Shown here: positions 41,493 to 49,756 of the stretch, piece after piece
Numbering within the stretch: position 1 is the first letter of the stretch
How the letters are laid out: every line of letters starts with the position of its first letter
From: Hugenholtzia roseola DSM 9546
GTDB taxonomy: Bacteria > Bacteroidota > Bacteroidia > Cytophagales > Bernardetiaceae
Length of the DNA stretch: 64,000 nucleotides
Assembly (NCBI RefSeq): GCF_000422585.1
Contig: NZ_AUGI01000037.1
Location: 1 to 64,000, forward strand
Direction of reading: 5' to 3'
Translations under genes and position numbers: made by a program
Notes under the pieces: generated by a model
What the model saw: only the letters and a program-made list of their open reading frames with translations
Databases searched by the model: none
What the model was told of the DNA's origin: nothing

Positions 41493-42470
41493 TTAACTAA
41501 CTTTCAGCACAATTTTACCCATATTAAGATTCGCCTGCATGCGTTTGTGTGCTTCTTCGGCTTGTTGCCACTCAAAAACGCTATCTATAATAGGCATCAA
41601 TTTGCCCTCTGCCCATAAGTTTTTGGTATTTTTCCAAAACTGAAATATTAAGTCGCTTTGATAACTAAGTGAGCGATTGCGCAAGGTAGTGCCTAAAATT
41701 TGCAATCTTTTAGTTAGAAGAGTAGCTATATTAAAATTATCGATTTTTACACCACTTAGGGCGGCAAGCAATACCAAACGTCCATCGAGGCGCAGGCTTT
41801 TGAGGTTGTCTGTCCAATATGATGCTCCTATGCAGTCAATTATTAAATCTATTCCTGCCTCTTTTGAAGAAGGATAAAAAGTTTGTATTTTTTGATAAAA
41901 ATTTTCGTTTGTATAATCAATTACGAGGTCTGCGCCTAAATTGCGACAGGTTGCCATTTTAGCGGTCGAGCAAGTTGTAACTACCTCTAAATCAAAGACT
42001 TTTGCTAACTGTATAGCCGCTGTGCCTACGCCACTTGCACCCGCATGGATAAGTACGCGCTCTTGGGGACACGCCTTTCCCACCAAAAATAAGGCTTGGT
42101 AGGCAGTTAAAAAGGCTTCGGGCAGGGCAGCACCTTGTTCAAAACTAAAACCTTCGGGAAGCGGCATCAGAAGATTTTGATGTGCCTTTGCCTGCTGTGC
42201 ATAGCCGCCGCCGCTCAATAAAGCCATTACTTTGTCGCCAACTTGCCAGTTGGCAACCGCTTCGCCTTTGGCTTTGATAATGCCCGAAACTTCTAACCCT
42301 AAAATATGGGAAGCACCTTGGGGCGGAGGATATTTGCCTGCCCTTTGCAGCAAGTCGGCGCGATTGATGCCTGCGGCTCGCACCTCGATAAGTACCTCTT
42401 GGGAATTTATTTCGGGGCTTGCCATTTCCTGAAAAGAAAGCGTTTCGTTTGTATGTTGTATAAAAAACAT
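41493..42470 (-). CDS. NADPH:quinone oxidoreductase (MDR superfamily, PIG3-like)
   Basis: The 325-residue protein is a medium-chain dehydrogenase/reductase of the zinc-free quinone oxidoreductase group. An N-terminal GroES-like domain contains AAGINRADLLQRAGKYPPPQGA and ILGLEVSG (about 33-62). The nucleotide-binding domain contains HAGASGVGTAAIQLAK (about 141-156). Zinc-ligand cysteines of alcohol dehydrogenases are absent. The pattern is closest to TP53I3/PIG3-type quinone reductases that use NADPH. It starts 12 bp after the stop of the restriction-modification gene on the same strand, so it may be co-transcribed, but a functional link is unlikely. Confidence 0.88.
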   Translation of the reverse strand: MFFIQHTNETLSFQEMASPEINSQEVLIEVRAAGINRADLLQRAGKYPPPQGASHILGLEVSGIIKAKGEAVANWQVGDKVMALLSGGGYAQQAKAHQNLLMPLPEGFSFEQGAALPEAFLTAYQALFLVGKACPQERVLIHAGASGVGTAAIQLAKVFDLEVVTTCSTAKMATCRNLGADLVIDYTNENFYQKIQTFYPSSKEAGIDLIIDCIGASYWTDNLKSLRLDGRLVLLAALSGVKIDNFNIATLLTKRLQILGTTLRNRSLSYQSDLIFQFWKNTKNLWAEGKLMPIIDSVFEWQQAEEAHKRMQANLNMGKIVLKVS

Positions 42471-42481
42471 TTTCTGTTTTT

Positions 42482-45400
42482 TTAAGTAAAAAGTTTTTCT
42501 ATTATCTCATCTATTTTTTCCATGAGCGTTTCTGTTTCTACTAATACTTTAATAATTTTTTGGTAATGTGAAATTTCTTCCGAACTAAGTCGTAAATTCC
42601 TACGGTCTTTCAACCACTTTTGAGCAGGCTGATAGCCACCTATGTAAAATTCCCAAGCCTTTATGGGGATATTTTCAAAATATTGCTTGTCGTTTATCCA
42701 AATTTTTCCTATTTGAGAAGTTGTACTTTCCCAATCTACTTTTGTAATTTTCCTACTTATTAGATTGTCGCCTTGTATTGGATAATGTGCAAGTTGCGTT
42801 TCATTATCGGATAGTTCTAACAAATGCAGTTGGCGCAAATGACTACCCAAACCTACTAATTCCCAAAATAGGTTGGCTTCTTTTGGGTAGGGAATACGTG
42901 GAAAATCTATTTTTAAAAATTCTTGATATTTTTTTCTATATTTTTTTGAATATAAAATTGCATATATATAATCTAAAATATCTATGGGTGCAAAAGTATT
43001 GACCCGACCTGTCTTCTCATTTTCAAATTTTAAGTTTAGATTTTCTTCTATTTTTTGTATAATATTTTTGTTAAGATTGGGAACACGCTCTACTTCTGCC
43101 ATCAAAGTAGTAGGTTTTTCTTTTATATTTTCTTGATTTGTTTCTGTATCGTTTTGTTCTAAAAACTGTATTTGTGTTCTTAAACTTTCTACTGCCGCTT
43201 GTGCTTCTTCATAAAAGTTTCTATTTTCTTCAAACAAACTCTGATGAATGGTGGTAGGATTGTCTATTTTTTCATAAAAAGGCTGTACTTTTTTATCAAA
43301 AAACTTTTTAACTTTTGTGAAATGCGCTTGGGCTTGTTCTAACTTATATTTTAATATCAAAAGTTCTTTTTCCTTTGAAAAGTTCTTTTTTCTTAGCTTT
43401 TTCTTTTTTTCAAGGTAAGTGTAAAGGGGAAAAACGTTTGTACCTGCTCCTGAGTAAGCATCGCCAAAGGCTCTATCTACAATGTATTTTGAAACCATGC
43501 CATGTTGAAAACCTCCTTGCCCCTTACACAAGCGGGGCAGAACGAGGGCTACATTTTCAGACAAAAGATGGCGCATTGTGTTGTAACGCCCATTACAGAC
43601 AAATCCATTTTGAGTGCCTGTATAAAAGGTATAGCGGAAATCAAATAACCTATAAGCTATTTTAGTAATATAGTTATCGTTTTTATGATTCTCTATGACA
43701 TCTGTCTTAGCGCGTAAAATTTTCCAATCTCGCGCGTCGGTAGTTTGATATTTTTTCTCTATTTCTATTTGACTTAAATGTTTAAAATCATGCAATACTT
43801 CTAAAAGATTTTCTTTGTTAAAATGAATCGTAATGGCATCACGAACCGACTCTACACCTGATACATTTTTAACAAAAAGCTCATTTGTATCAAAAAAACT
43901 ATTATATGTATGAATCTCTTTAAAATTTTTAGGAACAAAAAAGTAGTTTGGTTCAGTATAGGACAACTTTTCCCAAACGATACTATTTAATGAATTTTTG
44001 CTTAAAAAAGAAAATTTTGTTTCTCTTTTACCATATGCCTCTGTATAAAAAACTTGTGCTAATTCATTTTTTTCTTTTTTTCCTGTTTTGATAAAAATAT
44101 TGATAGAAACTCCCTGCATAATATCAAAAACATTTTGGTCGAGGCTGCCGTCGGGTGCAGTTTCTTTTCTTTTGGCATTGCCATGCAAGTCGAGGATGTA
44201 GATGGTATCAAAACTTTCGAGCAGGTGCTTGCGCATTTGTCTGTGTGTAATGCCATCAATAAAACTATTATTTGAAATATAAGCTAAAACACCGCTGCCA
44301 TTTTTATCGATAAAATATTGTCCGTATCTAATAAATTTAATATAATCATCATCAAGATTGATTTTTCTTTCATTTAGATTTTTCTTGTAATCTGCCACTA
44401 AATCTTGTATCCAAGCACTTTTGTTGCTACTGCTGACGGCGTAGGGCGGATTGCCCAAAACAACCATAACGGGCGCGTCGCGCTTGATGCGGCTCGCCTC
44501 ATTTGCTTCCTGTGAAAGCCAAGAGGAAAAAAGGGTCTTTTTTTCGGCATGATGGGCTTCCAAAGCGTTGGTTAGGTAAATGCGTAGGCGTTTGGGTTCG
44601 GTGGCTTGGTAGTCGGTTTCTTTCAAAAGCATTTCCAATTTTAGATGCGCCATCGCATAAGAAGCCATCAAAAGCTCGAAACCATGTAGGCGCGGAATTA
44701 GGTCGCGCTCCACATAATCGCTCCAAATGCCTTTGATGTTGGTAAAATAAGTATTGTGAATATATTTAATAGTTTCAGCTAAAAATGTACCAGTTCCTGT
44801 GGCAGGGTCGAGAATTTGTACCTGATGTACTTCTTTTATTGTATTTTTATCTGCACTTTGTAGCGCAATTTTGGAGGTGTCGGCAATGCCTTTTGGTAAA
44901 TGAAATTCTGTTTTTAAAATATCATCTATTGCACGAATAATAAAATTGACAATCGGTTCGGGCGTATACCAAACGCCGCGCGATTTGCGCAATTTAGGGT
45001 CGTATTCGGAAAGGAAATTTTCGTAAAAATGAATAATAGGGTCGTGCGTCTGTGTATTTTTACCAAAATTTTTGAGCAATTTTTCTAAATCCGTAGCCCT
45101 AAATACTGCCGCCAAATTATCTACGGTAGGGACAATGCGCTCATCTATTTCTAAGCCTGCAATATAACCAAAGAGTTTGCGCAAAAAAGGGTTTGATTTT
45201 GGAATCAAATCGGCAGCCTTCTGACGGCTAAATGTTCCCAACTCGGTATCGTGGAGGCGTGCTGCGAAAAGACCGTAAGCTAAGGTCTGGGCGTAGATGT
45301 CGGCAAAAGTAGGCGGCGTAAGGTCGTGAATTAAAATTGTTTTGAAAGTATCGTATTGTGCTAATAAGGAAGATTCCTCTTGGTTAGTTTGGTCGGCGGT

Positions 45401-45943
45401 GATGGCACGTTCTAAAATATTTTGCAGTAACCTTGCTTTTGAAGCCATTAAAGCCGCCAACTGGTGGCTGGATTTTATATTCTGACCTGAAAAAGTACAA
45501 AAATTTTCTAATAAATTGTAAAAAATATCAAAATTCTGTGGTAAGGCAATAAGTTCTTCATTTCTAAGTTCGGCAATTCTGACCTGCTGCACTAATTCCC
45601 CATTTTGAAAAAATTGAAACCAAATATAATCTGTAATAATGAGATTATCTAAGGCTTTTTTGTACCTTTCAAATTGTTCCTGATAGATTTTGGCGTTTAA
45701 ATCCTTACCCAAATCTTTGGTTTCGATATAGCCAATGGGTATATTTGCCTTTGTTAGGATATAATCGGGGTTTCCACAGTCGGTTACGTGGGCAGGCTCG
45801 TTGGTAATTTCTACCCCTTTGGTTAGTTCTCTTAATAGTTTTTCAAGGTCGCCGCGATAGGAATGTTCGCGCGAAATGCCCGCTTGAAGACGTTTTTGAA
45901 GCGTAGAAAGATAAGTGCTTAGGGTAGCCTCGATGGGGGTCAT
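42482..45943 (-). CDS. Single-chain restriction-modification enzyme (type IIG / type ISP-like)
   Basis: The 1153-residue protein combines nuclease, methyltransferase and specificity functions. The N-terminal region carries a PD-(D/E)xK-type site, GNPDYIL then YIETKDLG (Asp60, Glu74, Lys76), as in type I HsdR N-domains. The adenine-N6 methyltransferase core has motif I DPATGTGTFL at about 377-386 and motif IV NPPY at about 494-497. The last 450 residues look like the target-recognition part of type ISP and IIG enzymes. I see no helicase motifs, so it is more type IIG/IIL-like than true type ISP. It would cut unmethylated foreign DNA at a site not readable here. It stands alone; no other defence genes are adjacent. 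Confidence 0.82.
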   Translation of the reverse strand: MTPIEATLSTYLSTLQKRLQAGISREHSYRGDLEKLLRELTKGVEITNEPAHVTDCGNPDYILTKANIPIGYIETKDLGKDLNAKIYQEQFERYKKALDNLIITDYIWFQFFQNGELVQQVRIAELRNEELIALPQNFDIFYNLLENFCTFSGQNIKSSHQLAALMASKARLLQNILERAITADQTNQEESSLLAQYDTFKTILIHDLTPPTFADIYAQTLAYGLFAARLHDTELGTFSRQKAADLIPKSNPFLRKLFGYIAGLEIDERIVPTVDNLAAVFRATDLEKLLKNFGKNTQTHDPIIHFYENFLSEYDPKLRKSRGVWYTPEPIVNFIIRAIDDILKTEFHLPKGIADTSKIALQSADKNTIKEVHQVQILDPATGTGTFLAETIKYIHNTYFTNIKGIWSDYVERDLIPRLHGFELLMASYAMAHLKLEMLLKETDYQATEPKRLRIYLTNALEAHHAEKKTLFSSWLSQEANEASRIKRDAPVMVVLGNPPYAVSSSNKSAWIQDLVADYKKNLNERKINLDDDYIKFIRYGQYFIDKNGSGVLAYISNNSFIDGITHRQMRKHLLESFDTIYILDLHGNAKRKETAPDGSLDQNVFDIMQGVSINIFIKTGKKEKNELAQVFYTEAYGKRETKFSFLSKNSLNSIVWEKLSYTEPNYFFVPKNFKEIHTYNSFFDTNELFVKNVSGVESVRDAITIHFNKENLLEVLHDFKHLSQIEIEKKYQTTDARDWKILRAKTDVIENHKNDNYITKIAYRLFDFRYTFYTGTQNGFVCNGRYNTMRHLLSENVALVLPRLCKGQGGFQHGMVSKYIVDRAFGDAYSGAGTNVFPLYTYLEKKKKLRKKNFSKEKELLILKYKLEQAQAHFTKVKKFFDKKVQPFYEKIDNPTTIHQSLFEENRNFYEEAQAAVESLRTQIQFLEQNDTETNQENIKEKPTTLMAEVERVPNLNKNIIQKIEENLNLKFENEKTGRVNTFAPIDILDYIYAILYSKKYRKKYQEFLKIDFPRIPYPKEANLFWELVGLGSHLRQLHLLELSDNETQLAHYPIQGDNLISRKITKVDWESTTSQIGKIWINDKQYFENIPIKAWEFYIGGYQPAQKWLKDRRNLRLSSEEISHYQKIIKVLVETETLMEKIDEIIEKLFT

Positions 45944-46043
45944 GGAAGAGTGGGTTAAAAACCAAAATGCAGGAGGGCAGTTTCTTGCTGTACTTTGGGC
46001 TGCATTTTGGTTATTTTGTAGGTCAGATTTTATAGTTTATATT

Positions 46044-46862
46044 TTAGTTTTCATATTTTGTAACCTCTACCTCTACGCCTCCGATAAACATTTCAGCGCG
46101 TATTTTGAGTGGAATCCTGCGCTCGTCTGCCGACATCCAAAATTTGACGGCGTTCTTACCACTAAATATACCATTTTCGGGCATAATGGGCTGCATAACA
46201 TAACACTCAAATTTGCCGATTTTGGTCTTGATAGTTTCTTTGCCCTCATATTTGACTTGAAACTGATATACTTTGTCTTCAAAAAATGCAGGCATGGTTA
46301 CAATTTGCCCCTTTTGTAATTTGGAATAGTCAATTCTACGCAAGAAATAGTAGCCGCTAATCATATCTTGCACATTGGCAGGAATTTGATATTCTTTGCG
46401 AACTTCTTTTTTATCTTTTTTAGAATAGCGGACGTGCGCTTGTTTATTGGGGTGGTCGAAGATAACAGTTTCTTCTTTGTGGTATTTGTTTTCGTTTATA
46501 TTGCGATAAAATTTGCGTGGAATATAGGATTTGGTATCGATATAAGACCGCCAAAGGTCATTGACCTTGACAGTAAGTCCGAACAGACCAACGGTTTTGC
46601 CTACTACATCTACTTTGTAGCAGCGATTTCCGCTTACTTCGTAATAGTCGGGCGCGATTTCTACTGTGGCTTCACCTGCATTGATAAAACCATAGTGCGC
46701 TAAATAATGTATTTTTTCACCTTTTTTAAATTGCATATCGAGCATATCTACCTCGCCAAGCGGAAGCAGGGCAAGTGGGGAATAAGTGGGAGCAGAGCTA
46801 AATAAGGGGAGCAAAAGCCAAAATGCGAGCAGGGCTAAGGAAAAGGCGCGAGGAGTTTTCAT
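46044..46862 (-). CDS. DUF3108 secreted protein
   Basis: The 272-residue protein has a signal peptide (about 1-24) and a single beta-rich domain typical of DUF3108. The landmarks are EKIHYLAHYGFINAGEATVE (about 49-68), YKVDVVGKTVGLFGL (about 82-96) and the C-terminal FWMSADERRIPLKIRAEMFI. The family is common in the Bacteroidota periplasm or outer membrane and has no defined function. A lipocalin-like barrel for a hydrophobic ligand is possible (inference). CAAATTTA at 46906-46913 is the inverse of a TAAATTTG -7 box and would give a leader of about 38 bases. It is convergent or unlinked to its neighbours. Confidence 0.78.
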   Translation of the reverse strand: MKTPRAFSLALLAFWLLLPLFSSAPTYSPLALLPLGEVDMLDMQFKKGEKIHYLAHYGFINAGEATVEIAPDYYEVSGNRCYKVDVVGKTVGLFGLTVKVNDLWRSYIDTKSYIPRKFYRNINENKYHKEETVIFDHPNKQAHVRYSKKDKKEVRKEYQIPANVQDMISGYYFLRRIDYSKLQKGQIVTMPAFFEDKVYQFQVKYEGKETIKTKIGKFECYVMQPIMPENGIFSGKNAVKFWMSADERRIPLKIRAEMFIGGVEVEVTKYEN

Positions 46863-46926
46863 ACGATTTTATAGGTTCTAATAGATTTTAGGTAGATTAG
46901 ACAGGCAAATTTACTTATCCTTACGC

Positions 46927-46966
46927 AAAAAACGCCCCAATGAGTTGAAAAAGGGGCGTTTTTTTT
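46927..46966 (-). terminator. Strong bidirectional terminator after the 47025-47699 gene
   Basis: AAAAAACGCCCC (46927-46938) pairs with GGGGCGTTTTTTTT (46953-46966) around a 14-base loop, giving T runs in both directions. On the minus strand it ends the lipoprotein transcript about 60 bases after its stop, before the DUF3108 promoter. Confidence 0.85.
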
Positions 46967-47024
46967 AGCAAGAAGGGCTGTTAAGTTTCCTTAAATCTTA
47001 CTTGTGTAAGCCCAAAACAGTGTT

Positions 47025-47699
47025 TTAGATAGGATTGGTCGCGTAGGCAAAAATGGGGAGCGGTTTGAGCGTCGCTACTTCGCCTCCTGCGGCGGTGAGT
47101 TCGGCTTGTTTTTGTTTCAAAAGTTCGTTGTAGGCAGTGGCAAAGGAAATATAACGCTGGCGCACGACAATATCCTGCGTTTTGCCTGCCAAAATCATAT
47201 CTACGGCTTCTTTTTGTATGGGGTAGCGTTCCAATTCTACCATCTGCGCACTTAATTCCCCTACCAACATTTCCAACTCTTGTAGGGCGTTGTCATATTT
47301 GTCCATGATTTTGTTGTCGGTCATGGTGGTCTGATTGTATTTATTTTTTTCTAATAATTTGCCCAAACTTGCAATTTTATCCAAGCTGCGCTGGTCTTTA
47401 AAGCCTTCTATGTTAGGCAAATCGCGCACTAAGACCTTGACATTGAGTACCTTAGCCTCTTCGTATCGCATCAGGCTATCCCAAGCGGCAGTGGCACTAT
47501 CGCGCAACATCAGGATTTTGGTAGGTGCAGGAATGGTATCGAGCTGCTCCTGTGCTTGCTCCCAAATTTCTGCCTCCGCTTCCGCAAGGGCTACAGAGTC
47601 GGGATTGGTAGTTTCTTGGTTTTGATTGTTTTCTTTCTGACAAGCTATTAGACCCAAGAAAAGCAATGTCAAAATCCATAAAGGTTTGATTTTCAACAT
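47025..47699 (-). CDS. Helical lipoprotein, unknown function
   Basis: I do not recognise this 224-residue protein beyond its class. It is a predicted lipoprotein (signal about 3-20, lipobox GLIAC with Cys20 in ACQKENN). The mature part is mostly helical and rich in Glu, Gln and Leu (about 35-210), with an acidic linker just after the Cys. The frame is open to 47729, but the ATG at 47699 opens into the signal peptide. A periplasmic or outer-membrane-anchored coiled-coil role is plausible. The gene is single: it has its own terminator and no promoter box recognised upstream. Confidence 0.6.
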   Translation of the reverse strand: MLKIKPLWILTLLFLGLIACQKENNQNQETTNPDSVALAEAEAEIWEQAQEQLDTIPAPTKILMLRDSATAAWDSLMRYEEAKVLNVKVLVRDLPNIEGFKDQRSLDKIASLGKLLEKNKYNQTTMTDNKIMDKYDNALQELEMLVGELSAQMVELERYPIQKEAVDMILAGKTQDIVVRQRYISFATAYNELLKQKQAELTAAGGEVATLKPLPIFAYATNPI

Positions 47700-48220
47700 A
47701 AGAGCAAGAGAAGAAAAGAATGTTCGCATAATTTAAAGAGTGTTTAGAGAATGAATTTAGAGAATGAGTGTGGAAAGTGAGTTTAAAGATTGAACTTTTA
47801 GAAGGTACAATTTGAATAAAATCGTCTTTGAGTCGGATTGAACGCTGCTAAAATAGGCTTTCTATCTAAAATAAACAAAAAATAAATCCAAAAAATCAAA
47901 ATAAAAAAATCTGCCTTTGCAAGAGCAGAGAAATAAACCGTCGGGCAGAACCTACTACAAAGTAGGAAATTGAAAGGCTAAGTAAAGGTATGTTTTGAGT
48001 CCAATTTGAACATAACGTTGCGTTTTCGGGTGCAAAGGCGCGATTCTAACATAAGGCGTTTGGTATAAAAATGGGCAAACTTGCTTTTTTTCAGAATTAT
48101 CATTAAGTTTATGAAAGCCAAGTCTGATAAAGTTGTGGTTTTGACAAAGATAAGCCAAACTTTATACTTTTATCTTTGTTTAGAGTTTGATTCCTTCACC
48201 CCTTCTAATGCTAAGTTTTT
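47700..48220. other. Long divergent intergenic region
   Basis: These 521 bp lie between the lipoprotein gene (minus) and the secreted protein at 48221 (plus). A direct repeat of TTTAGAGAATGA lies near 47742-47767. TATCTTTG at 48171-48178 is a perfect -7 box for the plus-strand gene, 43 bp before its ATG, but the nearest TTG (48141-48143) is 27 bases upstream, which is too far. No hairpin or repeat-family copy was seen. Confidence 0.45.
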
Positions 48221-49702
48221 ATGAAACATTTATACCCTCTCCTTTTTTCTCTCTATTCTCTAATTGTAAAAGGGACATCGCTCAAAAAAATAGGATTGCT
48301 TTTAGGCGTAGCATATACCTACTGCTCTATTGCCCCTTTGTTTGCACAAATCAATAACCTAAACGTCAATATCAATGTACTATCAGGCACTACGGTTGTT
48401 GCCAATCAGAGTGTAAGCAATCAGGCGGCAGGGGTTGTTTCCCATTCGGGGACGCTTATTATTCGTGAAAACCTCACCAATGACGGCTCTTTTACAGGGA
48501 ATACAAACTCTTTGGTCGCTTTCGAAGGGGCAGCCATGCAATACGTTTATGGCGGTGCAATTCCACTTCTCTATGATATGCGCGTCAATAACGGAGCGCA
48601 GCACGTTACGCTTGAAAATAGCGTCAGAATTACGAATAATTTACTGCTTACCAACGGACGGCTTTTCGCACCCGAAGCCGACCCTGTCCTTTTTGCCCCT
48701 ACTGCCCTTAATCCTGCCGAATCTAACGCCAATAGAATTGTAGGCAGAGCCGTCATGGAAACGCGCAATGTAGGCGTTTCGGCTCTCAATTTTTTAAATG
48801 CAAACCTTGCCGCTGGCGCAGATATGGGCAATGTTACCCTCAATCGCAGAACAGGCACGTTGGGTATCATTACCATCAATTCCAATGAAAGCATTGCTTG
48901 TTATTGGACTTTCGAAACCAGCGCGGCAGGTAGCCGAAACATCACCTTTTCGTGGCTTTCCGATTTAGACAACGGCAAAGACCTAACGCAAATGCAGCGT
49001 TGGCGCACCGCTTCCTACAATACCCTAACAGACCCTTGGGTAGAAAGAACGCCGATTATCGACATATCGAGCCGTTCGCATAGTCAGGGCGAGGGCAATA
49101 TTCAAAACTCTTGGACTTTTTCCGATATGCTCAATCCGTTGCCAATAGAATTGAGGCGTTTTGAAGTAGAAAAAGAGGGCGAGGCGGCTTTGGTATGGTG
49201 GGAAACGGCTTCCGAAAAAGATTTGCTTCATTATGAATTAGAACGAAGCTATCAGGGGCAAGATTTTGTCAGGATTCATACACAGGTGGCAAAAAATGAA
49301 CCTACGCTTTACCGTTTTGTAGATAACGAATTGCCTATTCTTTCACAAGGAGCAGAGCAGTTTGTCTATTATCGCCTCAAATGGGTGGAAACCAACGGCG
49401 AAACTTTTTATAGCCCTGTACGTGCGCTCGCCTTAGAGAAACGGGACGCAGAGGCGCAAATTAGCCTAAAAGCACTTCCAAATCCTTTTGAGAATCAGAC
49501 TACTATCGAAATTAAAAATCCCGAAGGCAGAGGTTTTGATTGGTTGTTAACCGATGTCAGTGGAAAGGTATTAAGTAGTGGTAGTAGCCAAGAAAAGCAG
49601 ATGACTCTCGATTTGGTAGAAGTAGTCAAACAAAATGGCGTTTATTTCTTTCATATTTCTTACGTAGGTAAGAAAAAAACCTTAAAAGTCATCAAATACT
49701 AA
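48221..49702 (+). CDS. Secreted protein with type IX secretion C-terminal sorting domain
   Basis: The 493-residue protein has a long N-terminal signal (about 1-43, ending APLFAQ) and a beta-rich body of unknown fold (about 45-310). A Fn3-like or adhesin-like segment follows (about 312-405, PIELRRFEVEKEGEAALVWW). The C-terminal sorting domain (about 415-493) has the usual LPNPFENQTTIEI ... LTDVSGKVL ... GVYFFHISYVGKKKTLKVIKY pattern. The tail directs export across the outer membrane by the type IX system and probably surface attachment. It is followed 54 bp later by another secreted protein gene on the same strand, so the two form a pair. Confidence 0.82.
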   Translation: MKHLYPLLFSLYSLIVKGTSLKKIGLLLGVAYTYCSIAPLFAQINNLNVNINVLSGTTVVANQSVSNQAAGVVSHSGTLIIRENLTNDGSFTGNTNSLVAFEGAAMQYVYGGAIPLLYDMRVNNGAQHVTLENSVRITNNLLLTNGRLFAPEADPVLFAPTALNPAESNANRIVGRAVMETRNVGVSALNFLNANLAAGADMGNVTLNRRTGTLGIITINSNESIACYWTFETSAAGSRNITFSWLSDLDNGKDLTQMQRWRTASYNTLTDPWVERTPIIDISSRSHSQGEGNIQNSWTFSDMLNPLPIELRRFEVEKEGEAALVWWETASEKDLLHYELERSYQGQDFVRIHTQVAKNEPTLYRFVDNELPILSQGAEQFVYYRLKWVETNGETFYSPVRALALEKRDAEAQISLKALPNPFENQTTIEIKNPEGRGFDWLLTDVSGKVLSSGSSQEKQMTLDLVEVVKQNGVYFFHISYVGKKKTLKVIKY

Positions 49703-49756
49703 CCGATTCCCTTTTTCAATGAATTTCATCTTTACAAAACAAAACTTCACGACACC

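Noticed and set aside
42482-45943. Part of a BREX, DISARM or type I system
   Set aside because: No PglZ, BrxL, helicase, HsdS or HsdM partner genes are adjacent; one protein contains the nuclease, methyltransferase and specificity parts.
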